NCBI GenBank assembly: GCA_050633445.1 | Contig: JBOEGN010000030.1 | Coordinates: forward strand, 1-64,000 | DNA from: Thalassobius sp050633445 | Lineage (GTDB): Bacteria; Pseudomonadota; Alphaproteobacteria; Rhodobacterales; Rhodobacteraceae | DNA length: 64,000 nucleotides | Reading direction: 5' to 3' | Shown: in pieces, positions 16,255 through 25,973 of the stretch | Layout: every line of letters begins with the position of its first letter | Numbering within the stretch: position 1 is the first letter of the stretch | Program-made: the position numbers and the translations under genes | Notes under the pieces: generated by a model | What the model was told of the DNA's origin: nothing | Seen by the model: only the letters and a program-made list of their open reading frames with translations | Database searches by the model: none

Positions 16255-17687
16255 AAAATGACTTCATGTCCTGAATGATCCCCTAAAGCCTTGAATGGAA
16301 AGGCTAAAGTCGGGGTTTTAAGTCCTGTATTTCGGCAGTATTGCAAGCGGTCCGCGAGGGCCAGTTTCAGCACCACGCGACGCAGTGCGATGTGGCCGGT
16401 TTCCCATACTTTAAAGGGATTCGAGAGGAATGTGAGGGCTGGTTCTAGTTTTTCTTCGAACGATCCCGTTGGCTCCACCTGTTTTGCTCGATTCTCAACG
16501 TGCCGGCCTTCTCGCCTTCGAGCGCGTCGATCTGTTTGTCACATTCGCCGATCTTGCGATCAGCGGCGCGGCGCATGTCTCTGGCCTGCTCAGACTGTAG
16601 GTCCCAGGCCCGGCGGAACATGGCGGTGACAAGCGCGATCAGGCCTTTGGTAGGCTGGAGGCTCTTGATCAAGTCGCCGACCTCGCCTTCGATCTGATCG
16701 CGTTTGATGGATTTGCCATAATTTTCACAAGCCTTTGTTTGAAATAGGTAATAGTGATAGCTTCCGCCGTTTCCTTTGGAGATGGATGAACGCAGAGGCA
16801 CCCCACAGCCCGCGCAGGAGACCATACCACGTAGGGCAAACTCTGCGCCGACATTCGCGCGTATTGGGGCGGCGGACGCCCCTTTGCGGCGCTCCTGCAC
16901 CTTGTCGAAGGTTTCAAGCGAGATCAGCCCGTCGTGTTGGGCTTTGAGCCAGTTGATGCCGTAGCGCTCAGATGTGGCCCGTGTAGACCGGATGCGTGAG
17001 AATGTCGGTCACACGCTGGGCGGTCACCTTGCCACGTTTGTTACGCGGGAAGTCGGGGAAAGTTTCAATGAACCGTTTCACTTCGGCCTGCGAGCGGAAC
17101 CGACCCGACGCAAAGCCCTCAAACGCCTCCTTGATGATCCCATCAAACGGCGGGTTTGGGGCCAGCATTTTGCCCCGGCCCTTGACGGTGATGTACTTGA
17201 ATCCGATAGGCGCTGTATGAATCCAGAAACCGAACTTCATGCGGGCTTCCATCTTCTGCCCGACTTGCCGTCCGTTCTGCGTGCGCTCCAATGCCCCTTG
17301 GGCGGCGATGATGGTTTCGATGAACTCGCCTTCGGTCGTGTCATCGAACTTGAAGTTCAGGCACTCGACGCGGGTGATGCGTTTGCGGAAAGCATCCCGC
17401 AAGTCGAGGAACGCCCGTGTGTCGCGGCTGGCGCGTTTGAGATCATCAAAGATGACGGTGAAGTTTTCATCAGGTTGTGCGTCAAGGAACGACAGCAAAG
17501 CGAACATGCCGGGGCGCTGCATGAAGCTACCCCCCCCGGTGATGGTGTCAGGAAAGACGGCAATCACGTCGAGGCTTTTGGCATCGGCGAAGGCCCTACA
17601 CCGGCTTTCCTAGCCTTCCAATCAATGGCCGTTCAGCTCCTAAGATTTGGAGCTCACTCTACAATAAATAGCAGCTTTTGATGTCAT
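16255..17687 (-). pseudogene. Large serine recombinase, inactivated by three stops and two frameshifts
   Basis: The start ATG at 17685-17687 has a strong AGGAGGA upstream. The frame encodes MTSKAAIYCRVSSKS, which includes the catalytic serine motif (Y-C-R-V-S). It then meets TAG, TGA and TAG within 11 codons before reading on as RCRAFADAKSLDVIAVFPDTI. The resolvase and recombinase domains continue to HPVYTGHI, where a one-base loss near 16970 shifts the frame to the Zn-ribbon part (MVSCAGCGVPLRSS). A second shift near 16475 leads into the last part (SFEEKLEPALTFLSNPFKVW), which runs up to the tRNA-Leu 3' end. The first and last stops each equal a CAG (Gln) with C to T. Confidence 0.88.
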
Positions 17688-17944
17688 ACGTCCTCCTGCT
17701 CAGTTGCGTGTAACACGGCACAAAGCAGGGCACTGGCGAGATCGGGCTGTTGTCCACAGGTTTCTTGCGGCGCGGTCTGCGGTCTCGGCGCGCCTTGCCA
17801 GATGAGATCGACAAACACGGTGACCATCGACCAAAGCGTTTCGATCAGGGCGCGCTTTTCCGCGTCGCTGGCCTCAATGTCAGGGAGGTGTTCAACCCAG
17901 TCCTGCCAATCGGAGGTCAGGGCCGTTTGGGGAGTTTGGGGCAA
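17684..17944 (-). CDS. Small hypothetical protein encoded ahead of the recombinase
   Basis: A protein of 86 residues with a TTG start (17944), the only start available because TAA lies two codons upstream. Visible are DWQDWVEHLPDIEASDAEKRALIETLWSM and a probable amphipathic helix. There is no named domain. Its TGA overlaps the recombinase ATG (ATGA at 17684-17687), so the two were coupled. It is probably an accessory gene of the mobile element. It remains open, although its partner is dead. Confidence 0.5.
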   Translation of the reverse strand: MPQTPQTALTSDWQDWVEHLPDIEASDAEKRALIETLWSMVTVFVDLIWQGAPRPQTAPQETCGQQPDLASALLCAVLHATEQEDV

Positions 17945-18478
17945 GGATTATTTTCCTAAGATGTTTCGGGAATGGTTGAAGAAAGTGCATCGCTTTCGCG
18001 GTCGACCGAAAGGAGAGGCAGCGAACAAGCGACACAAATCTTTCCCGAAACGCCATTGGCCTACCATCGTATGTCTGTTTCTGGTGGGGCGCGCCCGCCA
18101 GGAACAGGGTTCGACAGGCTAGAGGTCGCGGGGGTTGTCGCTGGCCCGTTCCAGCTCGGCCTGCGCCCGGCGCTGCAACTTGAAGGCTTCGCGATCAAGG
18201 TTACAGGCCTCCTGGTGGGGGCGGCAGGTGAGTTCGGAGATCCCGCCGCGCTTTCTAGCTGCCGCCAAACCTTCCTTGGTGCGTTCAGATCAAGCTGTGC
18301 GATGGATGCAAAACATGGAAGATCAAGCTCTGGCTGAACAGAAGTCACGCCATGTGCCGGAGATGCGGCAAGGGAGTGCCAGGATTGCCGCTCAGCGCCC
18401 ATCATTTCGTGTTAGAATTCAGCGGATACTTAGGCCATCCGGTGTTATGTATTCTTGCGCGATTTTTCGAAATGATCC
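17945..18478. other. Degraded mobile-element remnant without an intact gene
   Basis: About 530 bp with no convincing intact gene. On the minus strand near 18240-18290 the frame reads SERTKEGLAAARKRGG, the helix that follows the catalytic domain in Pin/resolvase-type serine recombinases. It then runs EAFKLQRRAQAELERASDNPRDL to a stop near 18120. Upstream of that the frame is broken. It may be the tail of a second, smaller recombinase. No att-like copy of the tRNA 3' end is visible here. Confidence 0.45.
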
Positions 18479-19897
18479 CTATCTGCGGGTGTGCAGGATG
18501 TTGATTGCCCGGCGATGTTTGACAAAGCCGGTCTCATCCTTGGGCACCTGCTGGTCTCGTTCAGACGAACGCATCAGACGCTCTGCCAGGATGAACGAGG
18601 TGATGGCGATGAACACGCTGCCCGCCATCTGACCGATCAAGACGCCCTCGGCCCCCCACATCCGCGAGCCAAGATAGACGAAGGGCACGATCCCCAGCGT
18701 ATTGCGGCCCCAGTTGACCCAGGTTGAGTAAAACGGGTGCCCAAGGTTGTTATAGGCCGCGTTGCCCAGAAAAATGATGCCGGTGAAAATCCATGCCAGC
18801 GATAGCGGTCCACAGAACAGATAGATCAGGTCGCGCGCCACGCCTTGGGCGTTGAACATGTCTGCGATGGTGCCGCGCAGTAGGAACAGGACCGCTACGG
18901 CAGGAAAGACATAGACCACGATCAGAAGAATGCTGCGGTTAAAGGCCTGACGCACGCGGTCATGCTGCCCTGCGCCGAAGTTCTGACCGATGATGGGTCC
19001 GATTGACCCCGACATTGCAAAGATCAGCGCGAATGCAATGGGGGTGACGCGTCCGATGATTGCCATGCCTGCGACTGCGGCCTCGCCGAATTCGGCAGCG
19101 GCGCGGGTGACATAGGCGCCGCCGACGGGGGCTGCGACATTGGCCAGCATCGCCGGAATGGCTATGGCTGCGATTGGCCTTAGATCGCGGGCGAGGGCGG
19201 GTAGGTTCAGGCCTGCGAAGCCACCGAACCGGCGGGTGATATACCACACGCCAGTGCCCGCCACAGACACCCGCGACGCGACCGAGGCCCATGCAGCCCC
19301 GTCCAACCCCATGTCCAGAACGAAGATAAAGATCGGGTCCAACACGGCGTTCACCACGCCCGCGACCACGGTTACGATCATTGACAGGCGCGCGGCTCCG
19401 TAGCTGCGCAAGGCGGCCGAGCAGACGATCCCGATCAACAGGATTGGCATCGTGGGGATCAGGATCTTCAGATACGAGACGGCCAGCGCCTGAGTTTCCC
19501 CGGTCGCGCCGATCAGGCCGGTCAGCTCGAACAGATTGGCGTACAGCGCCGCAGCAAAGCAGATCGCAAAGACAATCCCGACGATCAGCACATGGGTCAG
19601 TTGTTCGGTCGCCCGTTCGGCGCTGCCCTGACCCAGAGACTTGGCCACCATGGCGCCGCCTGTGATCCCCAATCCGATACTGATCGAGGTGGTCATGAAC
19701 ATGACCGTTCCGGCAAATCCCACGGCTGCGGCCAGTTCATCCACCCCCAGCATCGAGATGAACAGCATGTCCACCAGATCAACAACGAACAGCGCCACGA
19801 ACCCGACAGCCGAGGTCAGCGACATCGTGATAATGTGCTTGGTCAGGCTGCCAGTCAGAAACTTGGCCTGTTCGTTCGGCTGCTCGGCGGTACTCAC
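18479..19897 (-). CDS. MATE family efflux transporter
   Basis: An inner-membrane protein of 472 residues with about twelve hydrophobic segments in two homologous halves. Examples are FVALFVVDLVDMLFISMLGVDELAAAVGF near the N-terminus and GSIGPIIGQNFGAGQHDRVRQA in the second half, both typical of Na+- or H+-driven MATE multidrug exporters. The start is GTG at 19897, and GTGA overlaps the stop of the upstream Kef-type antiporter gene (19894), so the two are co-translated. Confidence 0.9.
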   Translation of the reverse strand: MSTAEQPNEQAKFLTGSLTKHIITMSLTSAVGFVALFVVDLVDMLFISMLGVDELAAAVGFAGTVMFMTTSISIGLGITGGAMVAKSLGQGSAERATEQLTHVLIVGIVFAICFAAALYANLFELTGLIGATGETQALAVSYLKILIPTMPILLIGIVCSAALRSYGAARLSMIVTVVAGVVNAVLDPIFIFVLDMGLDGAAWASVASRVSVAGTGVWYITRRFGGFAGLNLPALARDLRPIAAIAIPAMLANVAAPVGGAYVTRAAAEFGEAAVAGMAIIGRVTPIAFALIFAMSGSIGPIIGQNFGAGQHDRVRQAFNRSILLIVVYVFPAVAVLFLLRGTIADMFNAQGVARDLIYLFCGPLSLAWIFTGIIFLGNAAYNNLGHPFYSTWVNWGRNTLGIVPFVYLGSRMWGAEGVLIGQMAGSVFIAITSFILAERLMRSSERDQQVPKDETGFVKHRRAINILHTRR

Positions 19898-21762
19898 GCT
19901 TTTTTCTCGGTCATGATGGCTTGCATCCGTTCGGTGACTTCAGAGTTCCATTCGTCGCGGTTCTCGCGGATGCTGGCCAGGTAGGCCTCGTTTTCGTAGG
20001 CCGGGATTGCCGGGTCATAATGCTCGGCGACGATCAGCATCGACCGGCGGTCCATCTCGTGAAAGGCCTCGGACATACGGTCGGCCTGATCGCGGGTATA
20101 TCCCAGCGCCTCGATAGCTGAACGGCCCATCCGTAGCGAACTGTCATAGCTTTCGCGGATGATATCGCGACAGCCCGCCGCCCACAGATCATAGACATGG
20201 TTGCGGTCCACCGCGCGGGCGACGATATGCAGATCGGGATAGTTGGCGTGCAAATAGTGCACCAGCTCGGTGATCTGATCGCGGTCGTCGATGGCGACGA
20301 CGAACAGCTTAGCCTCGGCGATCCCGGCAGCGTGAAGCAGATCGGGACGGGTGGCGTCTCCGTAATAGGCTTGCACGTCAAACGCCTTCAACATCTCAAG
20401 CTGTTTTGAACTGAAATCCATCACGGTTGGGGACATACCCGCGCTGCGCAACATCCGAGCGACGATGCCGCCCACGCGGCCGTGACCGGCGATGATGATG
20501 TCGCCTTTTTCCTCAATCGAGTCCATCTCGCGGTCCTCGGCAGCCGAGAAACGCGGTGCGATCACGCGGTCATACAGGATGAACAGCGCCGGCGTCAGCA
20601 GCATCGACAGGGCAACGATCAGCAACAGCCGGTCGGCCAGATCGCCAGGGATAACCGCATTTGCGACGGTGAAGGACAGCAGAACAAAGCCGAACTCGCC
20701 CGCTTGGGCCAGGCCCAGGCTGAACAGCCAGCGATCCGCTCCGCCCAGTTTGAACACCCGCGCCAGCACGTAGAGCACCGCCATTTTCAGCGCCATTAGC
20801 CCCAGTGTCAGCGCCACAATCACCGCGAAATTGTCAAACAACAGGCCAAAGTTGATGCCCGCACCGACGGTCATAAAGAACAAGCCCAGCAGCAGGCCTT
20901 TGAACGGGTCAATGTCGCTTTCCAGCTCGTGCCGGTATTCGCTGTTGGCCAGAACCACGCCCGCAAGGAACGTCCCCAGCGCGGGCGACAGACCCACCAG
21001 TGACATCAGCAAGGCAATGCCAATCACGATCATCAAGGCCGTTGCGACAAACAGTTCGCGCAGTTGGGCACCCGCAATAAAGCGGAAAATCGGGCTGGTC
21101 AGGTATGATCCGATGCCGACTACGGCTGCAATCGCGCCCAGCGTCACCAGCGCCACGCCCCAACCGGGCAAACCTTCGACCAAGCTCAATGTGGCCCCGT
21201 GCCCATCATCGCCATGTTCAGCGGTATGAGACAGCGCCTCGGTCAATTCGGGCAAGGCCAGCAGAGGGATCAGCGCCAGCATCGGGATCACTGCGATGTC
21301 CTGAAACAGCAGCACCGAAAAACTGGATTGTCCGCCGTCGCTTTTCATCAGGCCCTTTTCGCCAAGCGTCTGCAAAACAATCGCGGTCGAGGACAGCGCC
21401 AGCACCAGCCCAACCGCCAGCGCAACCGACCAGGTTTGACCAAAGAACATCGCCACGCCCATCACGGCCGCCGTAGTCAGACCGACTTGTCCGCCGCCCA
21501 GCCCCAACAGCTTGGCCCGCATCGACCACAGCAGTTTCGGCTCCAGTTCCAGCCCCACAAGGAACAGCATCATCACCACGCCGAATTCCGCGAAATGCTG
21601 GATCGAGACAACATCAACATGCAGCCAACCAAGCACCGGACTGATCACGATCCCCGCGATCAGATAGCCAAGCACCGAGCCAAGCCCCAGCCGCGATGCA
21701 ATGGGCACAGACACAACGCCTGCGATCAGAAAAATGAATGCCAGTAGCAGAAAATCGGTCAT
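19894..21762 (-). CDS. Kef-type (CPA2) cation:proton antiporter with TrkA-N domain
   Basis: A protein of 622 residues. The first 390 or so hold about 12 membrane segments of the Na+/H+ exchanger fold (LGSVLGYLIAGIVISPVLGWL, ALSSTAIVLQTL, LGTFLAGVVLANSEYRHELESDI). The cytosolic part begins with the nucleotide-binding motif IIIAGHGRVGGIVARML (RCK/TrkA_N). It probably exports K+ in exchange for protons under glutathione/NAD-linked control, as in KefB/KefC. The start at 21762 (MTDFLLLAFIF) is chosen because the segment upstream to 21846 is not family-like. Confidence 0.9.
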   Translation of the reverse strand: MTDFLLLAFIFLIAGVVSVPIASRLGLGSVLGYLIAGIVISPVLGWLHVDVVSIQHFAEFGVVMMLFLVGLELEPKLLWSMRAKLLGLGGGQVGLTTAAVMGVAMFFGQTWSVALAVGLVLALSSTAIVLQTLGEKGLMKSDGGQSSFSVLLFQDIAVIPMLALIPLLALPELTEALSHTAEHGDDGHGATLSLVEGLPGWGVALVTLGAIAAVVGIGSYLTSPIFRFIAGAQLRELFVATALMIVIGIALLMSLVGLSPALGTFLAGVVLANSEYRHELESDIDPFKGLLLGLFFMTVGAGINFGLLFDNFAVIVALTLGLMALKMAVLYVLARVFKLGGADRWLFSLGLAQAGEFGFVLLSFTVANAVIPGDLADRLLLIVALSMLLTPALFILYDRVIAPRFSAAEDREMDSIEEKGDIIIAGHGRVGGIVARMLRSAGMSPTVMDFSSKQLEMLKAFDVQAYYGDATRPDLLHAAGIAEAKLFVVAIDDRDQITELVHYLHANYPDLHIVARAVDRNHVYDLWAAGCRDIIRESYDSSLRMGRSAIEALGYTRDQADRMSEAFHEMDRRSMLIVAEHYDPAIPAYENEAYLASIRENRDEWNSEVTERMQAIMTEKKA

Positions 21763-21895
21763 GGGGCCTCTCCGAGTTGGGTGCGAAGCGGGCCCTTTGT
21801 GTTGGTTAATGCCGGGGGGCCTGCGCGCGTCCCCTAGGAATGACACAATCTGTTGGATGTGGGAACGGCCTGAATGTGGCCCGCCCCAACGAAAA

Positions 21896-21921
21896 GCCCC
21901 GCCATGCGGACATGACGGGGC
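21896..21921 (-). terminator. Terminator of the DEAD-box helicase gene
   Basis: On the minus strand GCCCCGTCATG-tccg-CATGGCGGGGC forms an 11-pair stem with one wobble and is followed by TTTTCG. It lies 16 bases after the stop. Confidence 0.85.
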
Positions 21922-21937
21922 GGATCAGTTTGCGGTG

Positions 21938-23884
21938 CTATTTCGCGGGGCGCTTGCCCGGTTTTCCGGTAGCCTTGGCCGCAGCCGTACGGGCGCGGTT
22001 TTTCTTGCTGCTGGCCTTGCCCTTGGGCGGGGGCGGGCCTTTGGGACCGGTGCGCGGCTTCTTGTGGTCCGAGGGGCCGCGTTTGGCCGGGCCGTGCGCG
22101 CCTTCGTGGTCGCGCCGGGGTTCGCTGTCATAGCGCTTTTTCGCGGGACCCGAGCGATCCTGCGGTTTGGGCTTTTTCTTGCGCGGCTCGGGGCTGTCGT
22201 TCCAATCAATCGGACCCGAGGATCTGGGTTTGGAGGGGCGATCTCCATACCCTTCGCGATCGGGACGCTTGGATTTATAGGGTGGTTTGGGCCCACGCTG
22301 CGGGCCACGATCCAAGACAGGCGCTTCGGCCATTTGCGACACAACTGCACCGGGTTCCAGCGTCTTGTCATTGCCAAGCGCGTTCAGGAAAGCATGAACA
22401 CTGCTTTCTTTGATCTGCACAAACGACTGGCTTTGCTGGACCCGAATGGCGCCGATGTCGTCGCGGGTCAGATCGGTTGCTTTGCACAGCATCGGCAGCA
22501 GGCGACGCGGCTCCGCACCGGCATCGCGACCACCAGTGACGGCGAACCAGACACTGCGGCCAAATTCCTGACGCGGCGCGGGTTTAGCATTCACATCGGC
22601 CAGTTCCTCGGGCGAGGAGCGCACCGACCGATAAAGCCGCAGATAAGCAGCGGCCAGCTGTTCAGGGGAATGCGCCTCGATCAGTTTGGTCACGGTATCG
22701 CGTTCGGAATCCTCGATCGGAGCCTGCCACGTGGCGTCCCCCAGCATCCGTTCTTCTTCGCGCTGGTTTACGGCATCGGCTGACGGCGCGTTGGACCACT
22801 CGGCCCGAACCTTGGCCATGCCCAGGATACGCTGGGCCTTTTTCTGACTGCGTTTGGTCACGATCAGGGCGCTGACACCCTTGCGACCCGCGCGGCCCGT
22901 CCGGCCCGAGCGGTGCAGCATGGTTTCGTGGTTCGAGGGCAGCTCGGCATGGACAACAAGGTCCAGTTTGGGCAGGTCGATCCCGCGCGCAGCAACGTCG
23001 GTGGCCACACAAACCTGCGCGCGTCCGTCGCGCATCGCTTGCAAGGCATGGGTCCGTTCGGATTGGCTCAGCTCGCCCGACAAGGCCACGACCTTGAAGC
23101 CCCGGTTCGACAGGCGCGTCGTCAGGCGGTTCACCATGGCGCGGGTGTTGGCGAACACGATCGCATTGGGCGCCTGATAATACAGCAGCGTGTTGATCAC
23201 GGCCTTTTCGGTGTCATGCTCGGCCACGTTCTGCGCGATATATTCGATATCGGCGTGCTGCGTGGCTTCGGATTTGGTGACGACCCGGATCGCGTCTTTC
23301 TGATAGTTTTGCGCCAGCTGACCGATGGAATTGGGCACCGTCGCCGAGAACAGCAGCGTTTGCCGGTCATCAGGAGATTCGCCCAGGATGAATTCCAGAT
23401 CCTCGCGGAAACCAAGGTCCAGCATCTCGTCTGCTTCGTCCAGAACGACCGAGCGCAAGCCGCTCAGGTCGATAGAGCCGCGCATGATGTGGTCGCGCAG
23501 ACGGCCAGGTGTGGCAACAACGATATGCGCGCCACGGGACAGGGCGCGACGTTCATCACGCATGTCCATACCGCCCACGCAAGACGCCATAACCGCGCCG
23601 GCCTTGGCAAACAGCCAGCTCAGCTCGCGTTTGACCTGAAGCGCCAGCTCGCGTGTGGGGGCGATCACCAGGGCCAGAGGCGTGTCTGCCTGAGAAAACC
23701 GCTCGGCGTCTTGCAAAAGGGTCGGGGCAATCGCCAGGCCAAAGCCAAGGGTCTTACCCGATCCGGTCTGGGCCGAGACCAACAGGTCTTTGCCTTGGTA
23801 TTCATCGGCCAGAACGGCCTGTTGAACCGGGGTCAGGGTTTCATACCCACGGTCGTCGAGTGCGTCACGAAGTGCTTGTTTCAC
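21938..23884 (-). CDS. DEAD-box RNA helicase with C-terminal RNA-binding (DbpA-type) domain
   Basis: A protein of 648 residues. All helicase motifs are seen: Q motif region (YETLTPVQQAVL), I AQTGSGKT, Ia PTRELALQ, II DEAD, III SAT, V ATDVAARGID, VI HRSGRTGRAGR. A DbpA-like RRM follows (FGRSVWFAVTGGRDAGAEPRRLLPML, about residues 460-535). The tail is very basic and low in complexity (Lys/Arg/Pro repeats, about 545-648). It is likely to act in ribosome assembly or cold adaptation. Confidence 0.93.
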   Translation of the reverse strand: MKQALRDALDDRGYETLTPVQQAVLADEYQGKDLLVSAQTGSGKTLGFGLAIAPTLLQDAERFSQADTPLALVIAPTRELALQVKRELSWLFAKAGAVMASCVGGMDMRDERRALSRGAHIVVATPGRLRDHIMRGSIDLSGLRSVVLDEADEMLDLGFREDLEFILGESPDDRQTLLFSATVPNSIGQLAQNYQKDAIRVVTKSEATQHADIEYIAQNVAEHDTEKAVINTLLYYQAPNAIVFANTRAMVNRLTTRLSNRGFKVVALSGELSQSERTHALQAMRDGRAQVCVATDVAARGIDLPKLDLVVHAELPSNHETMLHRSGRTGRAGRKGVSALIVTKRSQKKAQRILGMAKVRAEWSNAPSADAVNQREEERMLGDATWQAPIEDSERDTVTKLIEAHSPEQLAAAYLRLYRSVRSSPEELADVNAKPAPRQEFGRSVWFAVTGGRDAGAEPRRLLPMLCKATDLTRDDIGAIRVQQSQSFVQIKESSVHAFLNALGNDKTLEPGAVVSQMAEAPVLDRGPQRGPKPPYKSKRPDREGYGDRPSKPRSSGPIDWNDSPEPRKKKPKPQDRSGPAKKRYDSEPRRDHEGAHGPAKRGPSDHKKPRTGPKGPPPPKGKASSKKNRARTAAAKATGKPGKRPAK

Positions 23885-24046
23885 GGGATGTTCTTTTCAT
23901 TGGGGGGTCGCCTTGAATCAAGGACCAGAACCCGCTCCAGGCAGGTTGCACCCCAATATTTTGCGACGTGAAGAGGCGCGCTTAAGGCATCCGAACGCGT
24001 TTGTACAGGTGTTGTGTCGTATTTCTGCCCTCCCGTGCGGATCTGT

Positions 24047-25837
24047 CTAGGTTTCAGCGTCCAGATAGGCGCGCCAGCTGCCAAATTCCGATATGTCTGT
24101 GGCGATTGCAGCGGCTGAGCCTTCGCAGATGAACCCGTGCACGGTGTCACCATCCGCCAGCCTGACCGAGCCGATGCCCAAAGGTGCGGGGATCAGCTGC
24201 ATGAACGATCCGAAGGCGGCCAGCGGCATTTGCCAGATTTCGACCGCGATTGCATGCCCGGTGCCGGGCTCCACACGGATCAGGCCGGGCCGGGGGACGT
24301 CGCCGGGCAGAGCGTAAAACCGATAGTCGGGCGCTGTGGTTGTGGTTTGCTCCAGTACGGCGCCGCGATCCGTCAGTTGGCTGTTCAACGGCAGACCCGC
24401 CATATGTGCGCCGCAGACCGCCAATCGGATCATGTCAGGCGCGCTTGGCGCAGGCAATTCGGCGACGGTTGTCGCCCAATCGGTCGCCCCTAGCGTTCGG
24501 TCGCCTAATGCCTCGATCCGCGTGGCCAAAGCCGCAACAATGTCGTCCTGCCCAGCTGGCGCCAACAGAGTCACGCTCCCTGGGCGACCATCCCTGCGCG
24601 CGGGTGTGGGCACCGCAATGCCGCACATATCCATCAAGTTCACAAAGTTAGTATAGGTGCCGAAATTGCTGTTGGGCGTCACTGGATCGGCCTCGAGATC
24701 CGCAACGGAATAGAAGGTGGGAATGGTCGGAACGCACAGCATATCAATGCCAGACAGGGCGGGCTCGGCCTGGCGGATCAGGTCTTTCAGCCGGTAGATG
24801 CCCTTGAACGCGTCGCCCGCCGACAGGGTTTCCCCCGCCGAGATGATCTGTCGCGTGACCGGAAAAACCGCGTCGGGATCGGTCTTTAGCAAATCCTCGA
24901 TCACCACATAGCGTTCGGCCACCCATGCCCCGTAATACAACATCTCGGCCACCGCATAGAGCGGCGAGAAATCGACTTCCTCAATTGTGTACCCCATAGT
25001 TTCCAGGGCTTGGATCGTGGCCTCAAAGGACTGCTTCTGCACCGTGTCCCCGAAAAACTGGATCGTTTCGGGCGATGGGATGCCGATGGTCAGACCCGGT
25101 TTTGGGGTGGTCAGATCGGGCATCGTGAACGGGTGGGCATAGCTGTCAGCAAGATCAAAAACCGCTGCGGCCTGAAACGCGGTATAGGCATCCGTGACGT
25201 TCAGCGCAAAGACCGAGATCGTGTCCAGCGACCGGCACGCAGGCACAAGGCCGGTGGCCGATAAACTGCCCAAACTGGGTTTCAGACCCACGATATTGTT
25301 CAGCGCAGCAGGCACCCGGCCAGACCCGGCGGTGTCCGTTCCCAATGAAAAGCTCACGATTCCATGCCCCACCGCCACGCCTGATCCGCCCGACGACCCT
25401 CCTGGCACAATCAATGGATCTATCGCGTTTTTCGGCGCGCCATAGGGCGTGCGGACGCCAACCAGACCCGTTGCGAACTGATCCAGATTGGTTTTCCCGA
25501 CCAACAGAGCCCCCGCTTTTTTCAGCTGAGCGACAACAAACGCATCTTCGTTGGCGTCATAGGCGTAGGCTGGGCAGGCGGCGGTTGTCGGCTTGCCCGC
25601 AGCGTCGATATTGTCTTTGATCGCAAAGGGAACCCCCCAAAGCGGCTTGGACGGGTCAAAATCCCCCAGTGCATCGGCTGCGGCCAAAACCTCAGACTTA
25701 TCAAATAGATACAAGAAGATATTGGGATCGCCCACGTCCTCGATCTTGGCGAAAACCTGCGCGACGATCTGCGCGGGCGAGGTGCCGGACTGATAGGCCT
25801 GATGCAAGGACGAAATGGTCAGCGGAATGTCGGTCAC
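24047..25837 (-). CDS. atzF: Allophanate hydrolase
   Basis: A protein of 596 residues. The amidase-signature domain (about 1-440) has Lys in VPFAIKDNIDAAG, the cis-Ser/Ser in GGSSGGSGVAV and GTDTAGSGRVPAA. The C-terminal domain (about 470-596, with GHAIAVEIWQMPLAAFGSF) is typical of AtzF. It deaminates allophanate to N-carboxycarbamate, giving ammonia and CO2, the last step of biuret and cyanuric acid breakdown. Start: GTG at 25837 (VTDIPLTI) with AGGAGA upstream, which is better than ATG at 25867. It is divergent from the LysR gene. biuH lies 4.4 kb away in the same locus. Confidence 0.9.
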   Translation of the reverse strand: MTDIPLTISSLHQAYQSGTSPAQIVAQVFAKIEDVGDPNIFLYLFDKSEVLAAADALGDFDPSKPLWGVPFAIKDNIDAAGKPTTAACPAYAYDANEDAFVVAQLKKAGALLVGKTNLDQFATGLVGVRTPYGAPKNAIDPLIVPGGSSGGSGVAVGHGIVSFSLGTDTAGSGRVPAALNNIVGLKPSLGSLSATGLVPACRSLDTISVFALNVTDAYTAFQAAAVFDLADSYAHPFTMPDLTTPKPGLTIGIPSPETIQFFGDTVQKQSFEATIQALETMGYTIEEVDFSPLYAVAEMLYYGAWVAERYVVIEDLLKTDPDAVFPVTRQIISAGETLSAGDAFKGIYRLKDLIRQAEPALSGIDMLCVPTIPTFYSVADLEADPVTPNSNFGTYTNFVNLMDMCGIAVPTPARRDGRPGSVTLLAPAGQDDIVAALATRIEALGDRTLGATDWATTVAELPAPSAPDMIRLAVCGAHMAGLPLNSQLTDRGAVLEQTTTTAPDYRFYALPGDVPRPGLIRVEPGTGHAIAVEIWQMPLAAFGSFMQLIPAPLGIGSVRLADGDTVHGFICEGSAAAIATDISEFGSWRAYLDAET

Positions 25838-25943
25838 GCGGGACTCTCCTGTCGGAAAAATGGGCAAGGGCCCGCAAAATGGGCTGTCGTCCCAGCATCC
25901 GGCTTTCGGCGGGATGCCACAAATGCTAAGAATTCACAAAAGC

Positions 25944-25960
25944 GGTGCATTTTTTGCACC
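25944..25960. promoter_or_regulatory. 17-bp palindrome, copy 1 (between atzF and the LysR gene)
   Basis: GGTGCATTTTTTGCACC: arms GGTGCA/TGCACC around TTTTT. It lies 13 bases before the LysR ATG and about 105 bases upstream of atzF. The dyad suggests a LysR-type or other dimer operator. It also keeps the GG-N10-GC spacing of a sigma-54 promoter on both strands. Confidence 0.6.
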
Positions 25961-25973
25961 AGTTGGGGGCGCC

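Noticed and set aside
16203..16478. An open frame on the minus strand running through the tRNA-Leu, ending GEGTRTPTPRGART
   Set aside because: The tail is the antisense of the tRNA; only the part beyond the tRNA belongs to the recombinase pseudogene.
17945..18478. Search for a direct repeat of the tRNA-Leu 3' end (att site)
   Set aside because: No copy of GGTTCGAGTCCC or CTTCACCCGCACCA is visible in this stretch.
25944..25960. NtrC binding site reading of the LysR-flanking palindromes
   Set aside because: NtrC sites have TGCAC first and GTGCA last; here the arms are in the opposite order.
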